Source: an uncultured Lachnospiraceae bacterium
GTDB lineage: Bacteria; Bacillota; Clostridia; Lachnospirales; Lachnospiraceae
Length of the DNA stretch: 64,000 bases
Assembly: GCA_910587295.1 (NCBI GenBank)
Contig: CAJULP010000065.1
Location: forward strand, 62,001 to 126,000
Reading direction: 5' to 3'
Positions 15,616 through 23,671 of the stretch are shown in pieces (position 1 is the first letter of the stretch; every line of letters starts with the position of its first letter). The notes beneath the pieces were generated by a model. It was not told the origin of the DNA and made no database searches. It worked only from the letters and a program-made list of their open reading frames with translations. The position numbers and the translations under genes were made by a program.

Positions 15616-16437
15616 TTAAAACCTGCCGATTGCTTCTGTGATCAGTTTCCTGAAAAGAGGCGCTGCCTGATTTGCTGCCGCCTGCACTTCATCATGGGTA
15701 AGGGGCTGATCCGTCATCCCTGCCGCAAGGTTCGCCACACAGGAAATACCGCAGATCTTCATACCCATATGATTTGCGGCAATCGCTTCCACCACCGTGC
15801 TCATGCCCACTGCATCCGCCCCTAACGTCCGCAGCATCTTGATTTCTGCCGGAGACTCAAAGGAAGGACCGGTAAGCTGCACATAAATCCCTTCCTGCAG
15901 CGGAATCTGGTTTTCTACTGCCGCAGCCTTGATCACTTCCTGCAGATTTTCATCATATATCTTGCTCATATCCGGAAAACGACATCCCAGTTCATCAATA
16001 TTCGCCCCAATCAGCGGATTAGGCGCAAAACAGGAAATATGGTCGGTAATCAGCATAAAGCTTCCTGCTCCTAAAGACGGATTAATGCCGCCGGATGCAT
16101 TGGTCAAAAACAAGATCTCCGCCCCCATCATCTTCATCAGCCTGGTAGGAAGCACCACATCCGTGACCGGATAACCTTCATAATAATGGACCCTGCCTTT
16201 CATGCACACCACCGGCACGTCCTTCACATAACCGAAAATAAATTTTCCTTCATGCCCGGGAACCGTGGATACCGGAAAATTCTTAATATCACTGTATGAA
16301 ATCTCTGCCCTGACATCCATGGTATCCGCATAATTGCCAAGCCCTGACCCTAACACCAGCGCTACTTTCGGCGTAAACGGAATCTGCTCTTTGATACTGT
16401 CGTAACATTCTACTACTTTTTGATAAACTGTGTTCAT
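15616..16437 (-). CDS. punA: Purine-nucleoside phosphorylase (trimeric class)
   Basis: Cleaves purine nucleosides with phosphate to base and (deoxy)ribose-1-phosphate. The 273-residue length is typical of the trimeric inosine/guanosine-type enzymes. Phosphate loop VLGSGLGNYAD, the HYYEGYP segment, LTNASGGINPS and ADAVGMSTVVEAIAA (substrate Glu and Met) are all present; Asn in ISCVANLAAG is the base-binding residue seen in 6-oxopurine enzymes. That preference fits an upstream-acting deaminase producing inosine-type nucleosides. First gene of the leftward operon, with its own promoter back-to-back with asnA. Confidence 0.93.
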   Translation of the reverse strand: MNTVYQKVVECYDSIKEQIPFTPKVALVLGSGLGNYADTMDVRAEISYSDIKNFPVSTVPGHEGKFIFGYVKDVPVVCMKGRVHYYEGYPVTDVVLPTRLMKMMGAEILFLTNASGGINPSLGAGSFMLITDHISCFAPNPLIGANIDELGCRFPDMSKIYDENLQEVIKAAAVENQIPLQEGIYVQLTGPSFESPAEIKMLRTLGADAVGMSTVVEAIAANHMGMKICGISCVANLAAGMTDQPLTHDEVQAAANQAAPLFRKLITEAIGRF

Positions 16438-16481
16438 ATCATACCCCCATTTTCCATTGTATGGTTATTTTTCATGTAACC

Positions 16482-16510
16482 ATCATATCACAGAATGCAG
16501 GCTGCCGCAA
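16482..16510 (-). promoter_or_regulatory. Promoter of the punA operon
   Basis: Minus strand TTGCGG (16505-16510), 17-nt spacer, TATGAT (16482-16487). Downstream, ATGGTTA and TAACCAT (16460-16482 region) form a short inverted repeat in the leader. Confidence 0.5.
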
Positions 16511-16536
16511 TAAAGTATCTCCTTTGCACCCTGATA

Positions 16537-16565
16537 TTGACGTATCTTCTGACAAATATTATAAT
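16537..16565 (+). promoter_or_regulatory. Sigma-A promoter of asnA
   Basis: TTGACG, 17-nt spacer, TATAAT: near consensus. The transcript would start near 16572, which rules out the in-frame ATG at 16495 and supports the start at 16603. Confidence 0.75.
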
Positions 16566-16602
16566 GGTACAGAATCAAAAAAAACATAAAAAGAGGTTTT
16601 CC

Positions 16603-17613
16603 ATGAATCATTTAATTATTCCCCAAGATTACCGGTCCGCCTTGAATCTGCATGACACGCAGATCGGTATCAAAACAGTCAAAGATTTCTTTCAAAACCT
16701 GCTGGCAGAGCGTCTGCATCTTTTGCGTGTTTCCGCACCTTTGTTCGTAGAGCCCTCTTCCGGGTTAAACGACAACCTAAACGGCGTGGAGCGGCCAGTC
16801 ACCTTTGGAATCAAAGAACAGGGTGACGCTGAGGCTGAAATCGTACACTCCCTTGCAAAATGGAAGCGGTTTGCCCTGCAAAAGTACGGTTTTTCCTACG
16901 GTGAAGGTCTCTATACGGACATGAGCGCCATCCGCCGTGATGAGCAGACCGACAATATCCATTCCATCTATGTGGATCAGTGGGACTGGGAAAAGATCAT
17001 CTCAAAAGAAGAGCGCTCCATTGATTTTCTGAAAGAAACGGTACGCACGGTCTATAAAGTCCTGCGCAAGACAGAAAAGTACATGGCGATCCGGTACGAT
17101 TACATAGAAGAAATCCTTCCCCATGATATTTTCTTTATCACCACCCAGGAGCTGGAAGACATGTTCCCTGAGGTATCCCCGAAGGAGCGGGAATACAAGA
17201 TTTCGAAAGAAAAAGGCGCTGTCTGCATCATGCAGATCGGTGACCTCTTAAAATCCGGTGAAAAACACGACGGCAGAGCCCCGGATTACGATGACTGGGC
17301 ATTAAATGCGGATATTGTCGTTTACTACCCGGTACTTGATATTGCATTGGAGCTGTCCTCCATGGGCATCCGCGTGGATAAGGAATCTCTGCTTTCCCAG
17401 CTTGACAAAGCAGGCTGCCCGGAAAGGGCTTCTCTTCCATTCCAAAAAGCGGTTTTGGAAGACAAAGTGCCTCTTACGGTAGGCGGCGGTATCGGCCAGT
17501 CCCGTATCTGTATGTTTTTCCTTCGGAAAGCGCATATCGGGGAAGTGCAGTCCTCGCTGTGGCCTGCGGACATCGTGAAGGCTGCGGAGGAACATGGAAT
17601 CATGCTGTTATAA
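16603..17613 (+). CDS. asnA: Aspartate-ammonia ligase (asparagine synthetase A)
   Basis: Ammonia-dependent asparagine synthetase, 336 residues (E. coli AsnA is 330), with a class II aminoacyl-tRNA synthetase-like fold. Visible motifs are VSAPLFVEPSSGLNDNLNG, the WKRFALQKYGF helix, MSAIRRDE, QWDWEK and the ATP-binding GGGIGQSR. It makes asparagine from aspartate, ammonia and ATP in the cytoplasm. The ATG at 16603 follows AAAGAGG and the near-consensus promoter. The gene is monocistronic and closed by a strong hairpin. Confidence 0.95.
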   Translation: MNHLIIPQDYRSALNLHDTQIGIKTVKDFFQNLLAERLHLLRVSAPLFVEPSSGLNDNLNGVERPVTFGIKEQGDAEAEIVHSLAKWKRFALQKYGFSYGEGLYTDMSAIRRDEQTDNIHSIYVDQWDWEKIISKEERSIDFLKETVRTVYKVLRKTEKYMAIRYDYIEEILPHDIFFITTQELEDMFPEVSPKEREYKISKEKGAVCIMQIGDLLKSGEKHDGRAPDYDDWALNADIVVYYPVLDIALELSSMGIRVDKESLLSQLDKAGCPERASLPFQKAVLEDKVPLTVGGGIGQSRICMFFLRKAHIGEVQSSLWPADIVKAAEEHGIMLL

Positions 17614-17627
17614 ACATAAAAACCAAC

Positions 17628-17657
17628 AGCCACCAGCTCAGCTGGTGGCTTGTTATT
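17628..17657 (+). terminator. Rho-independent terminator of asnA
   Basis: 10-bp perfect stem AGCCACCAGC / GCTGGTGGCT with loop TCA, followed by TGTTATT. Confidence 0.75.
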
Positions 17658-17671
17658 GCCATTTCTATACA

Positions 17672-18917
17672 TCAGTACTCCAGCCCGTTCTCCTTTAGCA
17701 GGAAATCAAACAGGTTCAATATCAAAATCCCCGCCTCATTGTAATGCGTAGGCCCATCCTTCACGATAATGATTTTCTTAAATGAATCATTGATGTTTTG
17801 TAAGGGCAGTTGCTCCTGTTCTTCTTTTTCCCGTGTCGGCAATGCCAGTGCCGACTGGATATACAGCCTCTTTGAGCCCTGGTTACATATGAAGTCAACC
17901 TCCAGCTGTTTCTGGGCTTTTTGTCTGCCCGCCGCAGCATAACTATACTCAACCACGCCCACATCCACATGATAGCCCCTGATCAAAAGTTCATTATAAA
18001 TAACATTTTCCATAATATGGGTTTCTTCATACTGCCGGAAATTAATCCTGGAATTTCGCAGCCCGCAGTCTGTAAAATAGAACTTCATCGGCGTGCTAAT
18101 GTACCGTTTCCCCTTTACGTCATAACGTTTTGCCCTGCTGATGAGAAAGGAATCTTCAAAATAGTCCAAGTACGTCTTGATCGTGTCAGGGTGGACGGAT
18201 ACGTTTTTTACGAACTTAAAAGGTGTCCGCAAGTTTCTTGGGGTTTGTCAGGCCTCCTATGGCGGACGACAGATAGTCCAATAACTCTTCCATTTCCACC
18301 GGATTTCTCACATCATTTCTTTCCAGAATATCTTTGAGGTAAGTCTCTGTAAAAATATCCCTTAAATAAGCCGCTTTATCTTCCTCATTTTCAAATTCAA
18401 GGATTTTCGGCAGCCCGCCATACATGGTATATTCATACCATGCCTGGTATCTGTCCGTTTCCCTCCCCTGCATAAATTCAGCAAACGACAGCGGATACAG
18501 ATGTATCTGGTCGCCCCTGCCGCGGAATTCCGTAATAATATCCTTGGACAAAAACTTTGCATTGCTGCCAGTGACATACGTGTCCACATTCTTCATATGC
18601 AAAAAACTGTTCAGTACGTCCTCAAATTCCGGCACCATCTGAACCTCGTCCAGCAGTACATAGTGCATTCTTTCATCTTTCACTGCACCATGGACGTATT
18701 CACACAGCACATCAGGGTCACGGTATTTCTTATTGACCCTGTCATCTAAGGCGATTTTTATTATATGCCCCTGATCAACTCCCGATTTCAGCAGATAATC
18801 ATAAAACAGCTCAAACAGCAGGTAGGTTTTCCCACATCTTCTGATTCCGGTAATCACCTTGATCATTCCATTATTTCTTTTTCTGATAATTTTTTCTAGA
18901 TATAAATTTCTCTCCAT
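17672..18917 (-). pseudogene. Frameshifted DUF4143 AAA-type ATPase
   Basis: An ATPase of the DUF4143 group broken into two frames. The N-terminal 233 residues have Walker A TGIRRCGKTYLLFEL, Walker B HYVLLDEVQ and sensor TGSNAKFLS, and stop after NPKKLADTF (stop at 18216-18218). The C-terminal part continues in another frame (KFVKNVSVHPDTIKTYLDYF and a PD-(D/E)XK-like core EVDFICNQGSKRLYIQ). The two join without loss if one A is removed from the AAAA run at 18218-18221, so a single-base insertion explains it. Intact, it would be about 414 residues. It may be a recent mutation, a phase-variable state or an assembly error. These ATPases are common, multi-copy and of unknown function. Confidence 0.85.
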
Positions 18918-19002
18918 AATGATTTCCCTATTGAAAATTCAGTCTCCACGCTAACCATTTTTTCAATAGTATGTCTTTGATACCCGCAATTATTCTCAAG
19001 AC

Positions 19003-19051
19003 ACAAAAAGTTCCGCCAAACCCATGCAGCCATGGCCTGGCGAAACTTTTC
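19003..19051 (-). terminator. Rho-independent terminator of spoIVA
   Basis: Minus-strand stem AAAAGTTTCGCCA pairing with TGGCGGAACTTTT (one mismatch) around a 19-base loop, running into TTTTTGTGT, 22 bases after the spoIVA stop. Confidence 0.8.
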
Positions 19052-19072
19052 CATCCGGCAGAGCCGGCACCA

Positions 19073-20560
19073 CTATATAATAATGCACACCATGCCGCCG
19101 TTAGAGTCATTGACGATCTTCTGCATTGTCTCCTGGAGCTTTAACTGGCTTTCCTCACCGATCATGGTAAGTTTTCCGGTAATGCCGTCGTTTACCAGCT
19201 GTTCCACGGATTTTCCAAAGATATTGGTATCCCAGATGCCATCCTCGCTCTGACTGGAATCTGAAATAAAGCGGATCAGATCCTGGGCCTGTTCCTCGGA
19301 GCCTACGATGGGGGAAATCTCCGTTTCTATGTTTGCGCGGATCATGTGAATGCTGGGGCTTTCCGCCCGGATCTTCACACCGAATTTATTTCCGTGTTTG
19401 ATCACTTCCGGTTTTTCCAGCTTGATCTCACTGCGTTCCGGTGTCACCACCCCATATCCCTTCTGCCTTACCGCATCAACGGCATGGAGCACTTTTACAT
19501 ACTCCTTCTTCATGGCCGCCATTTCTTTCAGTACGGAAAGCAGGTGGTATTCATTGTCAATATTTTCCCCTACCATCTCACTTAGCATTTCATAATAGCA
19601 GGTGTCGTCCACTTCAAGCCATACCCGTATCGCCCCGTCTGCCATGCTGATGCTGTCCATCTTACATTTACGGATATAAGGCCCTTCAATTGTTACCGGA
19701 TTATTTTTTACATCCCGGATGCAATTGTACTGCTTCATGATCTCCTTCACCCGGTCAATGATGTCAACCTTCATTTTATGGCTTGTGGGAAGCATTTCCA
19801 CCCACTTCGGCATATAAAACTCAATCATGGTCAAAGGGAACTCATATAACATGTTTTCCAGTATCTGATGAATGTCATCCTTCTTTAACTGCTCACAGTT
19901 CACCGGAATCACGGATACTTGATACTTATCCTCTAACTCTTGGGTAAGCCTTTGGGCCTCCTCACTATAAGGCCTTGAAGTGTTCATCAGGACAATAAAC
20001 GGCTTTTTCAACTGCTTTAGTTCCTTGATGGTCCTCTCCTCTGCCGGGATATAGTTATCCCTTGGGATTTCTCCAAAACTGCCGTCACAGGTGATCACGA
20101 TCCCTACCGTAGAATGGTCACGGATCACTTTCCTTGTTCCAATCTCAGCAGCATTGGTAAAAGGAATCTCTTCCGTAGACCATGGAGTCTTTACCATCCG
20201 CTCCGCGTCGTTTTCCATATGGCCGCTGGCCCCGTCCACCATATAGCCCACACAGTCGATCAGCCTCACCCTGGCCTCGATTCCTTCCCCCAATGTCAGT
20301 TTCGCCGCTTCCTTTGGAATAAACTTGGGCTCCGTGGTAGTGATGGTCTTCCCACCTGCGCTTTGGGGAAGCTCATCCACCACCCGTTCCTTCTCATAAG
20401 AATCCGACATATTAGGCAGCACCATCAGATCCATGAAACGCTTGATAAAAGTGGACTTGCCGGTACGCACTGGCCCTACCACGCCTATGTAAATTTCCCC
20501 GCCGCATCTTTCCCTTATATCTCTGTACAGGTCATATTCTTTTCTGTTATTTATGTCCAT
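19073..20560 (-). CDS. spoIVA: Stage IV sporulation protein A
   Basis: Spore-coat basement-layer ATPase: it polymerises on the outer forespore membrane with ATP hydrolysis and anchors the coat; in B. subtilis it is tethered by SpoVM. 495 residues (B. subtilis 492). Walker A GVVGPVRTGKSTFIKRFM, then DELPQSAGGKTITTTEPKFIP, IDCVGYMVDGA (Walker B region) and AAEIGTRKVIRDHSTVGIV are near-identical to the known protein, as is the C-terminal IVNDSNGGMVCIII. The start at 20560 is chosen because the sigma-E-type promoter puts the transcript start near 20584, next to the ATG at 20581, and AAAGGGG lies 11 bases before 20560; 20569 is the alternative. Confidence 0.96.
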   Translation of the reverse strand: MDINNRKEYDLYRDIRERCGGEIYIGVVGPVRTGKSTFIKRFMDLMVLPNMSDSYEKERVVDELPQSAGGKTITTTEPKFIPKEAAKLTLGEGIEARVRLIDCVGYMVDGASGHMENDAERMVKTPWSTEEIPFTNAAEIGTRKVIRDHSTVGIVITCDGSFGEIPRDNYIPAEERTIKELKQLKKPFIVLMNTSRPYSEEAQRLTQELEDKYQVSVIPVNCEQLKKDDIHQILENMLYEFPLTMIEFYMPKWVEMLPTSHKMKVDIIDRVKEIMKQYNCIRDVKNNPVTIEGPYIRKCKMDSISMADGAIRVWLEVDDTCYYEMLSEMVGENIDNEYHLLSVLKEMAAMKKEYVKVLHAVDAVRQKGYGVVTPERSEIKLEKPEVIKHGNKFGVKIRAESPSIHMIRANIETEISPIVGSEEQAQDLIRFISDSSQSEDGIWDTNIFGKSVEQLVNDGITGKLTMIGEESQLKLQETMQKIVNDSNGGMVCIII

Positions 20561-20565
20561 AACGT

Positions 20566-20612
20566 CCATTACCCCTTTCATACTTAGTTAAATGTATGTA
20601 AAGGGGTAATGG
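20566..20612. repeat. 18-bp inverted repeat across the spoIVA promoter
   Basis: CCATTACCCCTTTCATAC (20566-20583) is repeated inverted at 20594-20612 with a single extra T, around a 10-base centre. It spans the -10, the predicted start and the ribosome-binding site of spoIVA. Confidence 0.8.
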
Positions 20613-20620
20613 TTTATGTC
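20591..20620 (-). promoter_or_regulatory. Sigma-E-type (mother cell) promoter of spoIVA
   Basis: Minus strand GACATAAA (20613-20620), 14-nt spacer, CATACATT (20591-20598). The -10 matches the B. subtilis sigma-E consensus CATACANT; the -35 is a partial match. spoIVA is a sigma-E gene in B. subtilis. Confidence 0.65.
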
Positions 20621-21308
20621 AGATAAAATATAATTTCGATGCGCTTTCCCGAAGCCACTTTTTCTGCTGCTTATAAGGCGGGCACATTTTTTCCACCAGG
20701 TTCCAAAATTCCGGCGAATGATCCATATGGACCAGATGACACAGCTCATGGATGATCACATAATCACACACACTGTTGGGTGTCATGATAAGCCGCCAGC
20801 TAAAGTTCAGATTTTTCATACCGCTGCAGCTTCCCCACCTTGTCCGCTGGTCCTTGATATGGATCTCGTTGTAAGAAACCCCCATTTTGCCGGCATAAAT
20901 CTCCGCCTTTTTCCCAATCACATAAGCCGCCTGTTTCCGATACCAGGCAACCAGGCAGGAACGCCGCATCTCGTAGCTGGCGTCATAAGGCACCCACATC
21001 AAAAGGCGGTCCTTATTTAAAGAAACCTTCCCTCTTTTTCTGGGCTCCCTCACTACCGTTAGGATCAGCTCCTTCCCAAGATAAGGCATCTTGTCTCCGC
21101 TTGCAAGTGGAATCCGGTTTTTCACTTCCATTAACTTTTCATTTTGCAGCCGAAGCCTGGTATCCGCAATCCATCCTGATTTTTTTAAAACGATCTTATC
21201 AATCTCGTCATCGCTTACCCACAAGGGTGCTTTGACTACCACATCAAAATTCTGGTCAAAAGAAATAGATATCGACTTCCTGCCGCATCTGATCAGTTGA
21301 TACTCCAT
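20619..21308 (-). CDS. YgjP-like M48-family metallopeptidase domain protein (UTP-pyrophosphatase type)
   Basis: 229-residue protein of the YgjP/DUF45 family. The zinc site is IIHELCHLVHMDHSPEFW (HExxH plus a downstream His), preceded by the family signature DQRTRWGSCSGMKNLNFSWRL. Despite the peptidase-like motif, some family members are reported as UTP pyrophosphatases, so the activity is open. The start at 21308 overlaps the GH74 stop as TGATG, giving translational coupling; the longer frame from 21377 lies inside the GH74 gene. Last gene of the long der operon before the separately promoted spoIVA. Confidence 0.8.
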   Translation of the reverse strand: MEYQLIRCGRKSISISFDQNFDVVVKAPLWVSDDEIDKIVLKKSGWIADTRLRLQNEKLMEVKNRIPLASGDKMPYLGKELILTVVREPRKRGKVSLNKDRLLMWVPYDASYEMRRSCLVAWYRKQAAYVIGKKAEIYAGKMGVSYNEIHIKDQRTRWGSCSGMKNLNFSWRLIMTPNSVCDYVIIHELCHLVHMDHSPEFWNLVEKMCPPYKQQKKWLRESASKLYFI

Positions 21309-23671
21309 CACACAGGTTCTCCGTATTTTAACCCAAATGAGCCGGTCGCAATATAAAATCTGCCAAAACACCGGCAATCACCGTCTATGCTGTTGATATC
21401 CCCAAACTGCGCAGTGTCGTCGTTGATCTTCTCCCAGTTCTTCCCATCATCAAAAGAACGGAAAAAACCGTAGATCCCATCTATCACCCCGCAGATATAT
21501 AGCGCCTTGTCATCCTTAAGATAATCGCTCCCCGGAAAAAGCAGGCCAAGGCCTATGCGGTAAACAATATCCTTATCACCGGAAAGCCTCCTAAGAACAG
21601 GGGCATTGTTCCCTTCTCCTAAATCCGGGAAAGCGGCCTTGTAAAGCCCGTAAGTTCCCAATGCCGCATAAAACACGCCTTTTTTTCCGCTCTCGCCTCG
21701 AATTTCTGTTTTGTTGGCACAGTCGATCAGGCCAAGACACAGATCCTTCGGAAACATTATTTCCGAAACCTGATCAAAACGTTTTCCCTTATCCTTGCTT
21801 ACAAACAGGGAAAGCCCGTCGCCAAATCCATAAAACCGTTCCGGATCCACTCTGTCAGAAAAAATCTTGATATGTTCTTCCTTATCTGTAATCTCTATCC
21901 CGTCTTTATCAAATATACGGGTTTTTTCAAAACTTCTGCCGCCGTCTAAGCTGGTGATGACACCTTTTGCATACAGGTCAATGCCCTCTGCCACCCCGTA
22001 GACAATTGCTTTCCCGTCTGCGCTAAGAGCTGCCCATCCGGAATTGACATTCGGGCATTCTATCGCCCTAAAGCGCTCATCCAGATAGGAGGAGATTCCA
22101 TAAGGCAGGGGAAGTCTCTCAAAGCTCTGCCCGTAATCCCGAGAAACGATCAGGCCTCCCTTTGTTTTCCCTTTCCAGTTTCCCCTTGGCGTGACCACCA
22201 CCAATTCCGGGTGACAGTCTGAAAAATCCGCATTGATACAGGTTATATATCTGTTCCCCTGGCTGTCCGCAAAAGAATTTTCACAGGGAGCATCAAGCTT
22301 TGTAAAAGCAAATCCCCCCAGATCCCCCAAAATATCCAAAACTTTCACAGGGCCGTCTATGGTTCCATAAACATTTAAGTGTACGGTTTCCTCTATCCCC
22401 TTACTGCAGTCCTGAAAATATCTGTCCTCTTTCGTAAAATCCCGTCCCGTGAAAACACCGGTGCCGGTATTAAACCAGACCTCATCCGGGCAGAAGGGAT
22501 TGATCTTGATATCACTGAGCCAATGGATCAGGGAATGCCCTCCATTATATGCCGGTTTCATATAAGGGGCGTTAAAGCTCATATTCCCAATGGATAAATC
22601 AAACAACGCCACCTGCCAGCTTTGCCCGTAATCCCGGGAGATGAACACCATATCCCCCTGATCCCGGCAAAGGGTGCTCGCCGCTAAAAGTCCAGGCATC
22701 TTCAGGCAGGAAGAAATCCCGCCATATCCATAATCCCGCACCTCCTCTTTGACTTTCTCATGGATACCCACATCATCCGCCTCCAGGCATGGCGTAATAT
22801 CTTCATAATCCTTGATACAGCCCTTTTCGTCGAAGGCATACCGGATGATCCGCCCGCCTATTACGTCGCCGGAATCACAGCTGTACCCCATGTCCGTTAC
22901 ATAAGACCGCTTCCCTGTATTTACCAACGTACAGTAAAAGTATTTCCCGTCATAGTCATATCTGTGGGCCACATAACCGCTCCATTTGGATCCGGGTATC
23001 TCCCTGCTTTCCGGCATAGGCATTTTCTCAAAATTCCCGCCGCCGTCATATGAGATATAAAGACTGTGCCCCCTGAGCCTATCATTCCCGGTCAAAACTC
23101 CGGCGGTTCCAGCAATCAGAGTCTTTCCACAGGGAGAACACCACACAAACGTCATATAGCGTTCCCCGCCTGTTTCCAAAAGCTCCCATGTGATCCCAAG
23201 ATCCCTGGTGCGCAAAAGGCCGTCCTTCTGGCTGGCAAAATATAACGTATCCGGAGCGGAAGCATCCCGCACCAGGCGGCTTCCTGTTCCCCTGCCGTTT
23301 TTGTTTCCATGGACATAAAAGGGAATTTTCCTGTGGATAAAGCTCTTTCCGTAATCCTGCGATATGGACAGTTTCCCCCAGGGATTCCCGTTTTCATCCT
23401 TACTGTGGTTGGTGCCGCTGGCAGCATACAGCATTTCCGGCTTTTCCGGGTCTATTGCAAGGGCAATAGGGTAAGTTTCGCTTAAATCAGCCATAGTAAC
23501 GGATTCATTCAGCGATGTCCATTTTTGACTGTCATAGTCAAATCTGTAACTCCCGCCAATGTCCGTGCGGATATATAAAATGTCCTTTTTAACCGGATGG
23601 AACAAAAACCCGGTCACATATCCCCCGCCAGGGATAGGAAGATTGCTGTACTTATAGGCTGTTTTTTTCAT
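21308..23671 (-). CDS. GH74-family glycoside hydrolase without signal peptide
   Basis: 787-residue tandem beta-propeller protein. The N-terminus GGGYVTGFLFHPVKKDILY, RTDIGGSYRF and the later ILGDLGGFAF are the conserved GH74 (xyloglucanase/endoglucanase) segments; Asp37 and Asp450 correspond to the family's two catalytic carboxylates. Repeated BNR-type hairpins (SQDYGKSF, SYDGGGNF, SRDYGQSW, SRDYGQSF, SLDGGRSF, SKDKGKRF, SFDDGKNW) mark the propeller blades. There is no signal peptide or carbohydrate-binding module, unlike most GH74 enzymes, so it should be cytoplasmic and perhaps acts on imported oligosaccharides. It overlaps the tyrS stop by ATGA and the YgjP start by TGATG. No transporter or other glycosidase adjoins it. 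Confidence 0.85.
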   Translation of the reverse strand: MKKTAYKYSNLPIPGGGYVTGFLFHPVKKDILYIRTDIGGSYRFDYDSQKWTSLNESVTMADLSETYPIALAIDPEKPEMLYAASGTNHSKDENGNPWGKLSISQDYGKSFIHRKIPFYVHGNKNGRGTGSRLVRDASAPDTLYFASQKDGLLRTRDLGITWELLETGGERYMTFVWCSPCGKTLIAGTAGVLTGNDRLRGHSLYISYDGGGNFEKMPMPESREIPGSKWSGYVAHRYDYDGKYFYCTLVNTGKRSYVTDMGYSCDSGDVIGGRIIRYAFDEKGCIKDYEDITPCLEADDVGIHEKVKEEVRDYGYGGISSCLKMPGLLAASTLCRDQGDMVFISRDYGQSWQVALFDLSIGNMSFNAPYMKPAYNGGHSLIHWLSDIKINPFCPDEVWFNTGTGVFTGRDFTKEDRYFQDCSKGIEETVHLNVYGTIDGPVKVLDILGDLGGFAFTKLDAPCENSFADSQGNRYITCINADFSDCHPELVVVTPRGNWKGKTKGGLIVSRDYGQSFERLPLPYGISSYLDERFRAIECPNVNSGWAALSADGKAIVYGVAEGIDLYAKGVITSLDGGRSFEKTRIFDKDGIEITDKEEHIKIFSDRVDPERFYGFGDGLSLFVSKDKGKRFDQVSEIMFPKDLCLGLIDCANKTEIRGESGKKGVFYAALGTYGLYKAAFPDLGEGNNAPVLRRLSGDKDIVYRIGLGLLFPGSDYLKDDKALYICGVIDGIYGFFRSFDDGKNWEKINDDTAQFGDINSIDGDCRCFGRFYIATGSFGLKYGEPV

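Noticed and set aside
16438..16510. PurR-type box or purine riboswitch upstream of punA
   Set aside because: No paired CGAA-type boxes and the leader is under 50 bases.
18928..19110. 60-residue reading frame between the ATPase and spoIVA
   Set aside because: It runs through the spoIVA terminator and has no ribosome-binding site.
20569..20581. In-frame ATGs at 20581 and 20569 as the spoIVA start
   Set aside because: 20581 lies almost on the predicted transcript start and has no ribosome-binding site; 20569 is only 2 bases from AAAGGGG. 20560 is better, though 20569 is not fully excluded.
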